Assembly (NCBI GenBank): GCA_963718195.1
Contig: CAVQYQ010000005.1
Span: forward strand, 1 to 64,000
Origin: MADRE3 sp963718195
GTDB lineage: Bacteria; Desulfobacterota; Desulfobulbia; Desulfobulbales; Desulfocapsaceae
Direction: 5' to 3'
Length of the DNA stretch: 64,000 nt
Shown: positions 29,889-38,802 of the stretch, piece by piece
Position numbering within the stretch: the first letter of the stretch is position 1
Layout: each line of letters opens with the position of its first letter
Notes under the pieces: generated by a model
Databases searched by the model: none
Told to the model about the DNA's origin: nothing
Seen by the model: the letters and a program-made list of their open reading frames with translations, nothing else
Position numbers and translations under genes: made by a program

Positions 29889-31769
29889 ATGATAGAGTAT
29901 GATAGTGACTGGCAGGAAAAATACCGGGATATGATCGTGACGCCGAAGAAGGCGTTGTCTAAAGTGAGATCCGGGCACCGGGTATTTCTGGGTACCGGCT
30001 GCGGTGAGCCGACAGAGCTTGTCGATGCTCTGGTCAAGAACAGTAAAAACCTCGCTGATGTTGAGATCCTGCAATTTCTGACCAAGGGCGATGCGCCCTA
30101 TGCTGATCGATCGTACGCCGATAATTTCAAGGTAAATTCATTCTTTATCGGTGAGAATGTGCTGCAGATGTACCAGCAGGGGCGAGGTGATTACACGCCA
30201 ATGCTGATGTTTGATATTCCGGCTCTGCTGAAGTCCGGCCAGATGCCGTTGGATGTCGCCCTGATCCAGGTGACTCCTCCCGACCGCAGGGGCAAGATGA
30301 GTCTTGGTATCTCTGTTGATATTGTCAGGAGTGCAACTGAAAATGCCTCACTCGTCATTGCCCAGGTAAATCCCCGCATGCCGTGGACCCGCGGAGACAG
30401 CCTGATAGATGTCTATGATCTTGACATTCTCGTTCCTGCAGATGTCCCGCTGCTTAAGCTCGGTCCCGCACAGGCGAATGAGGTCACAGATAAAATCGCC
30501 CGATTGGTTTCGGCACTCGTGCCTGACGGTGCGACCCTTGAGTTCGGTGTTGGCCAGATCCCCGGGTTTGGTTCTATACCGCTTGCAGTCGCCCCATACC
30601 TCAAAGAGAAAAAAGATCTGGGTATTCATACAGAATTGATTTCCGATGAAATCATGGACCTGGTGGAGGCGGGCGTGGTCAATGGAAAACGAAAGGTCAA
30701 AGATCGGGGAAAGGTGATCGGCAGTTTTTGCATGGGAAGTCAAAAACTCTATGATTATATCGATGATAACCCCATCTTTTCTTTTCGGCCCACCGAGTAT
30801 GTCAATGACGCTAATGTTATCGGTCAGCACAATAAGATGGTTACTATCAACATGGCGCTTGAAATTGATCTGACCGGGCAGGTCAGCTCAGATTCTGAAA
30901 ATGGCTTCTTTTTTTCAGGTATCGGCGGTCAGGTTGATTTTAATCGTGGAGCGGCCAGGTCGAGCGGTGGCAGGCCTATCCTGGTGATGCCATCGACCAC
31001 AGAGGATGGCGTCTCCCGTGTAAAATCTCGATTAAGCCCCGGGTCTGGGGTGGTTATTTCTCGTGGCACTGTTCACTATGTTGTAACAGAGTACGGTAGC
31101 GCCTATCTGCATGGTAAATCGGTACAGGATCGAACCCTTGCCCTCATTTCAATTGCGCACCCCGATCACCGGGCGCAATTGCTCAAGGAAGCGATCGGTG
31201 CAAAATACATTCGGGAAGAATTTGCCGATGTGGAAGGGAAATTCGTTGTGGCATCGCAGAGCTACATGAGGACCAAATATCTATTAAAGGATGGCACCGA
31301 GATAAATTTCAGGCCAATACATCCGACAGATGAACCTCGGATGAGGGATCTGTTATATGATTTGTCCCAGGAGACCATTTACTATCGGTTCATGAGTCAC
31401 CAGGAACGATTCGGACAACGACAGATCCAGAACTTTGTCTACGTTGATCACCGTAAGGATGTGGCAATTGTCGGCACCTTGCCCGAGGCCTATGGTGATG
31501 AAATCATCGTCGTCGGCCGATATTATCTTGATGAGCACACGAATCGAGCAGAGGTTGCCTTCGTTGTCCGGGATGAATGGCAGAACAGGGGACTTGGAAC
31601 CTTTGTCTTCAGGCATCTGGTCAATATTGCCAAGGCCAATGGGATAACCGGCTTCACTGCTGAAGTTCTTCGGAACAATAATCGGATGCAGGCTATTTTT
31701 AATCATTCAGAATGCAATGTGACAAGCAATATAGAGGAGGGTGTTTATAGTTTTATCATCGACTTCTAG
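29889..31769 (+). CDS. Acetyl-CoA hydrolase/CoA-transferase fused to GNAT
   Basis: A 626-residue two-domain protein. Residues 1-460 are an acetyl-CoA hydrolase/4-hydroxybutyrate CoA-transferase-type enzyme (FGVGQIPGFG; IHTELISD with Glu249 as likely catalytic Glu; FFFSGIGGQVDFNRGA; VITYG-like VVTEYGSAYL). Residues about 470-626 are a GNAT acetyltransferase domain with motif A VRDEWQNRGLGTFVF. The fusion resembles named 'bifunctional acetyl-CoA hydrolase/GNAT' proteins. Together with the upstream ADP-forming synthetase it handles acyl-CoA/acid exchange; the GNAT part may acetylate a metabolic enzyme, as the ACS-GNAT protein Pat does. Confidence 0.9.
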   Translation: MIEYDSDWQEKYRDMIVTPKKALSKVRSGHRVFLGTGCGEPTELVDALVKNSKNLADVEILQFLTKGDAPYADRSYADNFKVNSFFIGENVLQMYQQGRGDYTPMLMFDIPALLKSGQMPLDVALIQVTPPDRRGKMSLGISVDIVRSATENASLVIAQVNPRMPWTRGDSLIDVYDLDILVPADVPLLKLGPAQANEVTDKIARLVSALVPDGATLEFGVGQIPGFGSIPLAVAPYLKEKKDLGIHTELISDEIMDLVEAGVVNGKRKVKDRGKVIGSFCMGSQKLYDYIDDNPIFSFRPTEYVNDANVIGQHNKMVTINMALEIDLTGQVSSDSENGFFFSGIGGQVDFNRGAARSSGGRPILVMPSTTEDGVSRVKSRLSPGSGVVISRGTVHYVVTEYGSAYLHGKSVQDRTLALISIAHPDHRAQLLKEAIGAKYIREEFADVEGKFVVASQSYMRTKYLLKDGTEINFRPIHPTDEPRMRDLLYDLSQETIYYRFMSHQERFGQRQIQNFVYVDHRKDVAIVGTLPEAYGDEIIVVGRYYLDEHTNRAEVAFVVRDEWQNRGLGTFVFRHLVNIAKANGITGFTAEVLRNNNRMQAIFNHSECNVTSNIEEGVYSFIIDF

Positions 31770-31831
31770 TGACGTCAATGATAACAAACACCTCACCCAG
31801 GTTCAGCAACCATCCAAAAAAGGGAACTAGT

Positions 31832-32497
31832 ATGAAACAGGATCAGGATGAATGTATTCGTTGTGGAACGTGTTGTACGAGTGGTGGCCCGGCGCTTCAT
31901 TCTGAAGATCTTGCCCTCGTTAAGAAAGGGGCGTTGCCCCTGACCCAGTTGATCACGCTCAGGGCGGGTGAACTTGCCCATAACCCGCTGACCAACAGCC
32001 TGCAGCCGGTTAAAAGGGAGTTGGTCAAGATCAGTGGCGTTGGTCGTGAGTGGAACTGTTGTTTCTTTGACCCGGAGGAAAAAGGCTGTACTATCTACGA
32101 TAAGCGACCCAAGGCCTGTAAAGCGCTCAAGTGCTGGGATACGGCAGACATAGAGGAACTCATTGAGAAAGATACCATCAGCCGGCTCGATATTATCCCG
32201 CACGATAGTCCATTCAGGTTACTGGTGATTGAGCATGAAAGAACATTTCCCTGCCCGGACATGAAGGGGCTGCTCGAGGGGCGAAGCGATGCACTGCCTG
32301 ATGATCTGGAAAACACGATCAATAGTGAAACTTCCTATCGGACCAGGGTTGTTAACCATTTTGATTTATCCCTGGGCGAGGAATTATTTTACTTTGGGCG
32401 CCCACTCTTTCACCTTCTTGTTTCAGTTGGCGCTGAAATCAATGAGGTCGACGGCAGACTGCTTCTCAACTGGCCGGAAAGGGAGGTAACTCGTTAG
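31832..32497 (+). CDS. YkgJ-family cysteine-cluster protein
   Basis: A 221-residue protein from ATG 31832, chosen because AAGGGA lies just upstream and the N-terminal motif follows at once. The motif CIRCGTCC (Cys8-Cys15) and the later NCCFFDPEEKGCTIYDKR, KACKALKCW are the YkgJ/zinc- or Fe-S-type Cys cluster. The function of the family is unknown. The C-terminal half is unusual in length. Followed by a bidirectional terminator. Confidence 0.85.
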   Translation: MKQDQDECIRCGTCCTSGGPALHSEDLALVKKGALPLTQLITLRAGELAHNPLTNSLQPVKRELVKISGVGREWNCCFFDPEEKGCTIYDKRPKACKALKCWDTADIEELIEKDTISRLDIIPHDSPFRLLVIEHERTFPCPDMKGLLEGRSDALPDDLENTINSETSYRTRVVNHFDLSLGEELFYFGRPLFHLLVSVGAEINEVDGRLLLNWPEREVTR

Positions 32498-32520
32498 TCA
32501 CCAACCCGATGAAGACTGAA

Positions 32521-32553
32521 GAAGGCCCGACTTCCATGGGAAGCCGGGCCTTC
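32521..32553. terminator. Bidirectional terminator
   Basis: A 15-bp stem with one mismatch (32521-32535 with 32539-32553), a 3-base loop and a T-rich flank. It lies between the converging YkgJ and Fe-S protein genes. Confidence 0.85.
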
Positions 32554-32596
32554 TTATTTAAAGGAGAGAACGATTTATTGTATTCTGACAGCAACC

Positions 32597-33358
32597 TTAC
32601 CAGGCTACCCGCTCCAGCTCCTGGCCCCTGGTGGAAATGGTGATCTGCTCAACCGGCACTGAACTGGTTGCTTTTTCCAGTGCTCTTTTAAGGATGACAT
32701 TCATTGCCGAGCAGCAGGGAACTTCCATAATGAGGATGGTGATTGATTTTAGATTGCAGGTATTGATTATTTCTGTAAATCGCTGGATGTATGATTCAGC
32801 GTCATCAAATTTCGGACACCCCATCATCACGACTTTGCCGGCAAGATACCTGGCCTGGAAATCAGGTGCTGCAACACTGCAGCAGTCCGCTGCGATTAAA
32901 ACTTCAGCTCCCTGAAGAAAAGGGGCGCTCGGAGGTATCAGCCGAATCTGTATCGGCCAGTGGCTCAACTGGGAATCTGCTGCTGCCGTTGGCATTGCTA
33001 CCGGCTTGTTTGCAGACTGGCAGGGCGTTACAGGTTTCAGCGTTTGGATATGCGTTGAGGCACATCCGCAATCCATTGTCTGGGCTGGTGCTGCTTTTTC
33101 CTGCTCCTTACTCTGCGCAGCGAGAAATTCTTCTACTGCTTCTTCATCAAAATCATCTGCCTGACGTTCAATGATCTTCAGTGCTCCCGTTGGACATGCT
33201 CCAAGACATGCTCCAAGGCCGTCACACAGATTGTCAGCAACGAGTTTGGCTTTTCCATCGATTATCTGCAGGGAACCTTCGGCACAATCCGGTACACACA
33301 ATCCACAACCGTCGCATAACTCTTCATCTATCTCTATAATTTTCCTGATTTGTTTCAT
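32597..33358 (-). CDS. Ferredoxin-type Fe-S protein of the Hcp group
   Basis: A 253-residue protein. The N-terminus has a 2x[4Fe-4S]-type region: CDGCGLCVPDC (Cys15, 18, 21, 25) and CDGLGACLGACP, in which Leu48 replaces the second Cys, so the second site may hold a [3Fe-4S] cluster or none. A middle Cys-rich linker (MDCGCAST) precedes a C-terminal domain with IAADCCSV and MEVPCCSAMN. An Fe-S protein of this kind accompanies hcp in sulfate reducers and belongs to the HcpR regulon there. An HcpR-type box lies about 138 bases upstream. Confidence 0.8.
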   Translation of the reverse strand: MKQIRKIIEIDEELCDGCGLCVPDCAEGSLQIIDGKAKLVADNLCDGLGACLGACPTGALKIIERQADDFDEEAVEEFLAAQSKEQEKAAPAQTMDCGCASTHIQTLKPVTPCQSANKPVAMPTAAADSQLSHWPIQIRLIPPSAPFLQGAEVLIAADCCSVAAPDFQARYLAGKVVMMGCPKFDDAESYIQRFTEIINTCNLKSITILIMEVPCCSAMNVILKRALEKATSSVPVEQITISTRGQELERVAW

Positions 33359-33488
33359 ATCGCAACCTCTTATTACGTCATCGTTGAATGTGAGGGCTTT
33401 TTGTGGGCTCGATATTTGAAATCGAGCAGACAGCCCCTGTTATATCTCAGTCATCAGGTATGAATGTATCAGATATAAAGAAATGTTC

Positions 33489-33504
33489 TTTGACTTGGGT
33501 CAAA
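33489..33504 (-). promoter_or_regulatory. HcpR/FNR-type operator
   Basis: Palindrome TTTGAC-TTGG-GTCAAA, matching the HcpR (CRP/FNR family) consensus. It lies upstream of the Fe-S protein gene on the minus strand, and its left part overlaps the last bases of the preceding gene. A GATACA at 33465-33470 could serve as -10, putting the box near -40. Confidence 0.75.
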
Positions 33505-34135
33505 GAGTTAAATATTTTTTTGCAAGTTCCGCTTTAAATCGCTCGATGGTGAATTCTTCAATAAATCTGCTGGTTCGCTGTTTCACTGTGCCGTACTTGC
33601 AATAGACCTGTAAACATTTCTGGACAAGTTCAATCAGGTTGTCATCATCCATCTTTTCTGCGATCACATCACCAATTCGTGGTCTTCCTCCCCCGTTGCC
33701 GCCAAAGATCAGCTTCCACCCGTGAGGAGAGGGGATGAGACCGAGATCACGGACAAAAGGCATGGTACAGCAGCGAGAGCATCCTGCGATTGCAATTTTA
33801 CATCTGGCAGGCAGTGGTTCAGTAAATTTTAGTTCCTTTATTCTTTTGGCTATTGTGCCGGTATTACCGATACCATGGTGACAGTTCCCACAGCCTGCGC
33901 AGGATAGAATGGTTCTGTCCGTATATTCAATAGGTTCCATGAATAGACTCAGTTGATGAGTCAAGTCAGGGAACGCTGAATCATCAACTCCGCTTATGGC
34001 AAGCTGGCTGTTTGGAGTAAATTGGAATTCTTGTATGCTGAACTGACGGGCGATTTCCAGCAATGATTCAAGGTGAGATGTGGTAATCGTTGGAAGATGG
34101 AGACCGGGGATAGTTTTAAAATTGTGGTTTGGCAT
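33500..34135 (-). CDS. Small siroheme-[4Fe-4S] sulfite/nitrite reductase-like protein
   Basis: A 211-residue protein. It keeps the siroheme/[4Fe-4S] signature: Cys79-x5-Cys85 (in CAGCGNC) and, after 33 residues, Cys119-x3-Cys123 (GCSRCC). The N-terminal ferredoxin-like half-domain is present. It is far shorter than SirA/DsrA and close to the small assimilatory-type sulfite reductase of Desulfovibrio. Its neighbours (Hcp, Fe-S protein) favour a role in nitrite or sulfite/NO detoxification. It is not dissimilatory DsrAB. Confidence 0.75.
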   Translation of the reverse strand: MPNHNFKTIPGLHLPTITTSHLESLLEIARQFSIQEFQFTPNSQLAISGVDDSAFPDLTHQLSLFMEPIEYTDRTILSCAGCGNCHHGIGNTGTIAKRIKELKFTEPLPARCKIAIAGCSRCCTMPFVRDLGLIPSPHGWKLIFGGNGGGRPRIGDVIAEKMDDDNLIELVQKCLQVYCKYGTVKQRTSRFIEEFTIERFKAELAKKYLTL

Positions 34136-34192
34136 GAAAACGAAACAATAGTAATTTTTCCAGGTTGGCTTTCTGCTTGTTACAATTATAAT

Positions 34193-34287
34193 CGGCTGAA
34201 CCCCGATGTATCCGGGTTCAGCCGACTATCAGAGTCATCTCCTGAAACGGTTCACACCATCAGTTACTCAACTGATGGTGTGAACCG
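34193..34287 (-). terminator. Tandem hairpins after hcp
   Basis: Two perfect hairpins: a 17-bp stem at 34248-34264/34271-34287 and an 11-bp stem at 34193-34203/34214-34224. They lie just after the hcp stop. T-runs are short, so they may terminate or stabilise the 3' end. Confidence 0.6.
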
Positions 34288-34293
34288 GATGTT

Positions 34294-35928
34294 TTATGCA
34301 AGGATTGTCTCGATATCTTCCCGGGCCGTTTCTGCAATCGGCTTAATGGCGAAATTTTCAACCAGTACGTTTAATACATTTGGTGTAATGAACGCCGGAA
34401 GGGAGGGTCCAAGACGAATATCTGTGATCCCGAGGTGCAGCAGGCTCAATAAAATGACACAAGCCTTCTGCTCATACCAGCTGAGAATCATTGACAGTGG
34501 CAGATCGTTGACACCGCACTCAAAAGCACCCGCCAGCGCCACAGCAATCTGGATGGCCGAGTAGGCATCATTACACTGACCGACATCGAGAAGGCGTGGA
34601 ATACCACCAATATCACCAAGTTTCTTGTCAAAGAACCTGAACTTTCCACAGGCGAGCGTCAGGATAACGCAGTCTTCGGGTACCTGCTCGGCGAAGTCGG
34701 TATAATAGTTACGACCCGGTTTTGCACCATCGCAGCCACCAACCAGGAAAAAGTGCTTGATTGCGCCCGCTTTGACACCTTCGATAACTTTATCAGCAAC
34801 ACCAAGTACCGCATTTCGGGCAAAGCCGGTCAGTACTTCACCTTTGTCCTCATCCTGGGCAAATCCAGGCAGTGCAAGGGCACGTTCAATAACAGGAGAA
34901 AAATCCTTGTCGTCGCCTATATGAGAAATACCTGGCCAACCGACAAGACCTGTGGTGAAAACATTGTCTTTATAAGAATCACGCGGCTTCTGAATACAGT
35001 TTGTGGTAAAAAGGATGGCACCGGGAAATGCAGCCATTTCTTTCTGCTGGTTCTGCCAGGCGGTACCATAGTGACCATGAAAATGGTCATACTTTTTCAA
35101 TTCAGGATATGCATGACAGGGGAGCATTTCTCCATGTGTATAGATGTTAATGCCTTTGCCCTTGGTCTGCTCAAGGAGCATTGCCAAATCTTTCAGGTCA
35201 TGCCCGGTCACGAGGATCCCTTTTCCTGCCTTGGCACCGAGTGGCACGGGGGTTGGTACCGGATGACCGTAGGTCTCTGTATTTCCGGCATCAAGCAGTT
35301 CCATTGCCTTCAGGTTTACTTCCCCAACCTTCAGCGCTACTCCGACAAGCTCTTCAAGGCCAAGATCTTTACTGGTCAGGGCCGCCAGAGCTTCCTGGAT
35401 ATAGGCGTTTACCCCGTCATCCTGCTTACCAAGAATTGCGGCATGGTCGGTGTAGGCAGCAAGTCCCCTGATACCGTAGAGTGCTATCTGCTTGAGGGAC
35501 CTGAGGTCCTCATTCTCGTCCAGGGAGGGAATAAAATTGAGGGCAGCTCCCTGCGCTTCAAGACCGGCAAGGTCAGGTGCAGGAACAAAGGTTACAGCCT
35601 CTGCGTCGGTCGCTATAGAGCCACCGGCAGCTTCAAGTTTTGCCTTGAGATTATTGCGCAGTTGTGCGGCTTTCCTGATCCAGGTATCGAATCGGGCGGG
35701 ATCAAAATCGACATTGGTCAGGCAGGCAAAGGTTGCCTCTGCCGTAAAACGATCAACTGAAGCGTCTGTTATACCGGCTTTTCGTGCCGCAACGGCGACA
35801 ATTGACAATCCCTGAAGTGCATGAGTCAGAAGGTCCTGAAGACTACTGACATTTTCCTCTTTTCCACATACACCGACCTGGGTACAACCGGTTCCTTTTG
35901 CGGTCTGTTCACACTGATTACAAAACAT
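34294..35928 (-). CDS. hcp: Hybrid-cluster protein / hydroxylamine reductase
   Basis: An intact 544-residue Hcp. N-terminal cysteines Cys3, Cys6, Cys15, Cys21 (FCNQCEQTAKGTGCTQVGVC) bind the cubane and match the form of strict anaerobes. The hybrid-cluster region has GHDLKDL, THGEMLPCHAYPEL, FTTNCIQKPRDSY and VGGCDGAKPGRNYYT. Reduces NO to N2O (and hydroxylamine). The start ATG has a GGAGG seven bases upstream. An HcpR-type operator sits upstream at a distance expected for activation. Confidence 0.97.
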   Translation of the reverse strand: MFCNQCEQTAKGTGCTQVGVCGKEENVSSLQDLLTHALQGLSIVAVAARKAGITDASVDRFTAEATFACLTNVDFDPARFDTWIRKAAQLRNNLKAKLEAAGGSIATDAEAVTFVPAPDLAGLEAQGAALNFIPSLDENEDLRSLKQIALYGIRGLAAYTDHAAILGKQDDGVNAYIQEALAALTSKDLGLEELVGVALKVGEVNLKAMELLDAGNTETYGHPVPTPVPLGAKAGKGILVTGHDLKDLAMLLEQTKGKGINIYTHGEMLPCHAYPELKKYDHFHGHYGTAWQNQQKEMAAFPGAILFTTNCIQKPRDSYKDNVFTTGLVGWPGISHIGDDKDFSPVIERALALPGFAQDEDKGEVLTGFARNAVLGVADKVIEGVKAGAIKHFFLVGGCDGAKPGRNYYTDFAEQVPEDCVILTLACGKFRFFDKKLGDIGGIPRLLDVGQCNDAYSAIQIAVALAGAFECGVNDLPLSMILSWYEQKACVILLSLLHLGITDIRLGPSLPAFITPNVLNVLVENFAIKPIAETAREDIETILA

Positions 35929-36008
35929 GGAGAAGCCTCCTTATAATTAATTTGTTTGATGAGATGCCCATACCCGGAAAAATGGGGTGAGCGTCAATGA
36001 TTGAGGTA

Positions 36009-36050
36009 ATAATACAGTCTTAAGCTAGTATTTCTTTGACCTAAGTCAAA
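36009..36050 (-). promoter_or_regulatory. hcp promoter with HcpR-type operator
   Basis: Operator TTTGAC-CTAA-GTCAAA at 36035-36050 on the minus strand, with TATTAT (36014-36009) as -10. The box centre is then about 40.5 bases upstream of the expected start, the standard class II position for CRP/FNR-type activators. Confidence 0.75.
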
Positions 36051-36110
36051 CGGTCAGAAGAAAATTTTAAAATTGATTTTGAAAGTATAAGGACTGTCAG
36101 GTAGGTTGTC

Positions 36111-36914
36111 CTATAAAGAACGGGCGGTAATCAATAAGGTGGAATCATTTCCGGAGTCAACCAATTCTCTGTTGTAGCCCGAATGCACTGACTGGACGGA
36201 ATAACCCGAATGTTGCAGTATCTCCAGCCATTTTGACGTTGAATAGACGGTGAGCGGGAGGACTTGACTATAGTTTCTGTTGAGTGAACGGCGATCAAAT
36301 GATCGAAGCTTATAACGTTCTTCCAGCATTATTTTTTCCGATTCCGGATGATAGGTTTTTATCGTCTCTTTGACGAGTTTTCCGTTATCACCGGTGTCAA
36401 AAAGAGCAAATTGAAATATACGTTTGTGAGCCTGAGCTTTGGTCGTCTCTGTTGCAGAAAAAAGTTGTACGGCAAGTAATCCGTTTTTCCTCAGCGTTTG
36501 CTTTATTCCATTGAGACATCGGGTTATTGTCTTCTCGCCGTCAAGCAGGTTCAGGGTGTTGTGCGGAATAATTACCGAATCAAAAACCTGCTTGAACCCA
36601 AGCTGACACATATCCATCAGAGCGACTGGCGATTTGCGCCGCGCACGAACATAGAGAAGCATTTCAGGTGAGGTATCGATTCCGGTCGCGCTGAATCCGC
36701 TGCTGGTAAGGTACTCGACGATTCGACCGGTGCCACAGCCGAGTTCAAGCACCCGCTGACACTGGTGTTCACCAAGAAGCTGTGTATAGTAAAGACAGTC
36801 GTCTTGCTGATTACCCATTTCAAGGTCAAAAAAACTGCAATAGAGATCGGGCGGGAGGGGGATAAAGCGTTCTACCGGCTCATTTTCGTAGCCAGTCGGC
36901 TCATTCGTCGTCAT
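36111..36914 (-). CDS. Class I SAM-dependent methyltransferase
   Basis: A 267-residue Rossmann methyltransferase: VLELGCGTGRIVEYL (SAM motif I), ATGIDTSPEML (motif II), VALMDMCQL and FDSVIIPHNTLNLL. Substrate unknown. Followed on the minus strand by the hcp promoter region. The N-terminal region is intact. Confidence 0.85.
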   Translation of the reverse strand: MTTNEPTGYENEPVERFIPLPPDLYCSFFDLEMGNQQDDCLYYTQLLGEHQCQRVLELGCGTGRIVEYLTSSGFSATGIDTSPEMLLYVRARRKSPVALMDMCQLGFKQVFDSVIIPHNTLNLLDGEKTITRCLNGIKQTLRKNGLLAVQLFSATETTKAQAHKRIFQFALFDTGDNGKLVKETIKTYHPESEKIMLEERYKLRSFDRRSLNRNYSQVLPLTVYSTSKWLEILQHSGYSVQSVHSGYNRELVDSGNDSTLLITARSL

Positions 36915-36999
36915 GCTGTTTCGGGAAACTCAGCATGCATGGTGCTGATGGCAATAACTTCCGCTTGAGCCAAGAGATTGAAAGGAACGTTGCAAACTG

Positions 37000-37276
37000 C
37001 TATTCAACGTAGCCACCATCGATAATGAACCCCGGATTTATCAGGAGCGGATCTATCTTGAGTTTTGCCATCGCAAACATCCTGGCAATTTCCAGGTCAA
37101 AATGAAGGTGCCAGTTGCCGGGTATCGGCCACGATTTTGGGCTCTGAAAACCATTGTTCCTCACATTGCGGACAGAAAACTTTGTCGACCAGTTCAGGCG
37201 GCATTGAATGGTGAAAGGTCAGTTCTATGGTATTAACCCCACATTCACATTGTATTGATTTTTTTGAGTCAATCAT
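37000..37276 (-). CDS. Small zinc-ribbon-like protein (frameshifted)
   Basis: Not detectable as one ORF because of a break near 37105. Reads MIDSKKSIQCECGVNTIEL, then FCPQCEEQW (CxC...CxxC, a likely zinc or Fe-S knuckle), then in the second frame a helical tail ending GGYVE and a TAG at 37000. About 91 residues. The continuity of both halves supports one gene. Function unknown. The gap to the next gene (37277-37555) holds only a possible hairpin. Confidence 0.5.
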
Positions 37277-37493
37277 CTGTCGTTACTTAGTTAATAAGAT
37301 GTTCACACTGTAAACACTAAAACGGTGAATTGAACACCATAAATGATTTTGCTGACTTTGTCGAATAAGTGATTGGGAAATCTGCACATTCCTTTGCAAT
37401 TGTAGAACGGAAGTTCTGAGCAGGGGGTTACGCTCAAACCTGGTGACAGTACTATGGGGCAGATTTAAAACAGTTGATGGGGAGCGACGAGCG

Positions 37494-37534
37494 ATCCCCG
37501 CTGTACGCGTCTTCTCTGTCGTTACAGCGGGGAT
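37494..37534 (-). terminator. Possible hairpin after the rhodanese-MBL gene
   Basis: 12-bp perfect stem (37494-37505 with 37523-37534) with a 17-base loop and no strong T-run on either side. It could end the minus-strand rhodanese-MBL transcript. Confidence 0.35.
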
Positions 37535-37555
37535 TGCAAATTGAAATAAGGCGGG

Positions 37556-38716
37556 TTACCCGGCCTGCTGCTGTGCGGCATAGGCCGAGGCTGCACATTC
37601 ATTTTTGCCAAGATCAAGGACTTCTGCATTATCATCGTCAACCTGTTTGAGGTTGGCATTAACCAGCCTGATTTCGGCATATTCGGGGGGCTGCTCACGC
37701 ATGTTGGCCTTGATAAAAGACAGAAAATCCGCAGGATTTTCAATTGCATATATCGATTTATTCAACTCTCTTGTTTTCTGGAGCGTCTCCGCAAATACCA
37801 TCTGGCTGTTTGCCTCGTCCCAGCCGATAAAATGACCGGGGAGAACGATAAGGCTGCCATCCATTTCACCCACCTGTTTGATGGTATCAAAGAGGGTACC
37901 AGACCATTCGTCAACTTTTCCGCCAAGATCGGGTCGACCGATTGATTTTACGAATATGATATCACCGGTAATTATATAGGTATCATCGATGATGTACATG
38001 GTACTCCCCGGTGTGTGCCCGGGAGCAAACTGAACTTTGACCGAAGGACCCCCGTCTGCAAAGCCGATTTCCTGTCCATCCTGCAATGATTTATAGTCCA
38101 GTTTTGCACCGGAAAAATCGCCTTCGTTTGCATAAAAGGCGGCACCGGTCCTCTCAGAGATAACCCTGCTTCCGGCAATATAATCAGCCTGGAGGTGGGT
38201 CTCGACTGTACCGGTAATCCTGCATCCCTTCTCTTTTGCAAATGAAATATAGAAATCGTGACTGCGTGAAGGGTCAAAAACAATCATCTGCTGATCATGG
38301 ACGAGCCCGTAACTGCATGACCCTTTCCCGGGCCTGATAAACTGGTAGAGTTCATATGACCCACCAGGATTAAGCAGTTTGGGGATCAGCAGGTTGCCCC
38401 AGGATTTTATGCCCCCGGCAAGATAGCCAACATCGGAGAAACCATGTTTCTCAAGGATTTCGGCAACGAACTTGGCTGAGCCTTCTTTTGCACAGACAAT
38501 TCTTATTCTGGTGTCTTTTTTTGGCATCTGAGCGATACATTCATCTTCTATTTCCATAAAGTCAAAATAGGAGACATTGAGGGTCTCTATGGGAAACGGT
38601 CCCTCGACTTTAAACCTGCCGAAATCTTTTGCATTTCTTACATCGAGCAATAAAAAGTCATCCTTCTCGCTTACCCATCGGTATAGTTCGTCAGCCTGAT
38701 AGTCAAAAATTGGCAT
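37556..38716 (-). CDS. Rhodanese-persulfide dioxygenase-like fusion
   Basis: 386 residues. Residues 1-110 are a rhodanese domain (LLLDVRN, active Cys75 in IVCAKEGSA). Residues about 120-320 are a metallo-beta-lactamase fold of the ETHE1/persulfide dioxygenase type: THLQADYIAG (His174, Asp178), APGHTPGS (His234), TGDIIF (Asp252), VLPGHFIG (His295). The second His of the usual T-H-x-H-A-D-H is Gln176 and the last is Tyr179. The three ETHE1 iron ligands (His, His, Asp) are kept, so a mono-iron enzyme is plausible. Substrate probably GSSH or CoA-persulfide. Start follows a GGAG box. Confidence 0.85.
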   Translation of the reverse strand: MPIFDYQADELYRWVSEKDDFLLLDVRNAKDFGRFKVEGPFPIETLNVSYFDFMEIEDECIAQMPKKDTRIRIVCAKEGSAKFVAEILEKHGFSDVGYLAGGIKSWGNLLIPKLLNPGGSYELYQFIRPGKGSCSYGLVHDQQMIVFDPSRSHDFYISFAKEKGCRITGTVETHLQADYIAGSRVISERTGAAFYANEGDFSGAKLDYKSLQDGQEIGFADGGPSVKVQFAPGHTPGSTMYIIDDTYIITGDIIFVKSIGRPDLGGKVDEWSGTLFDTIKQVGEMDGSLIVLPGHFIGWDEANSQMVFAETLQKTRELNKSIYAIENPADFLSFIKANMREQPPEYAEIRLVNANLKQVDDDNAEVLDLGKNECAASAYAAQQQAG

Positions 38717-38802
38717 GGTTTCTCCTCTTATTCAATAGGGTTCAAATGATCTTCAAGCCAGGAATCCTGAGCAGTTAGCCTGACAAAATATGCATACCTT
38801 CA

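Noticed and set aside
34753..35760. 335-codon plus-strand ORF
   Set aside because: It is antisense to the well-supported hcp gene; composition is unlike a protein.
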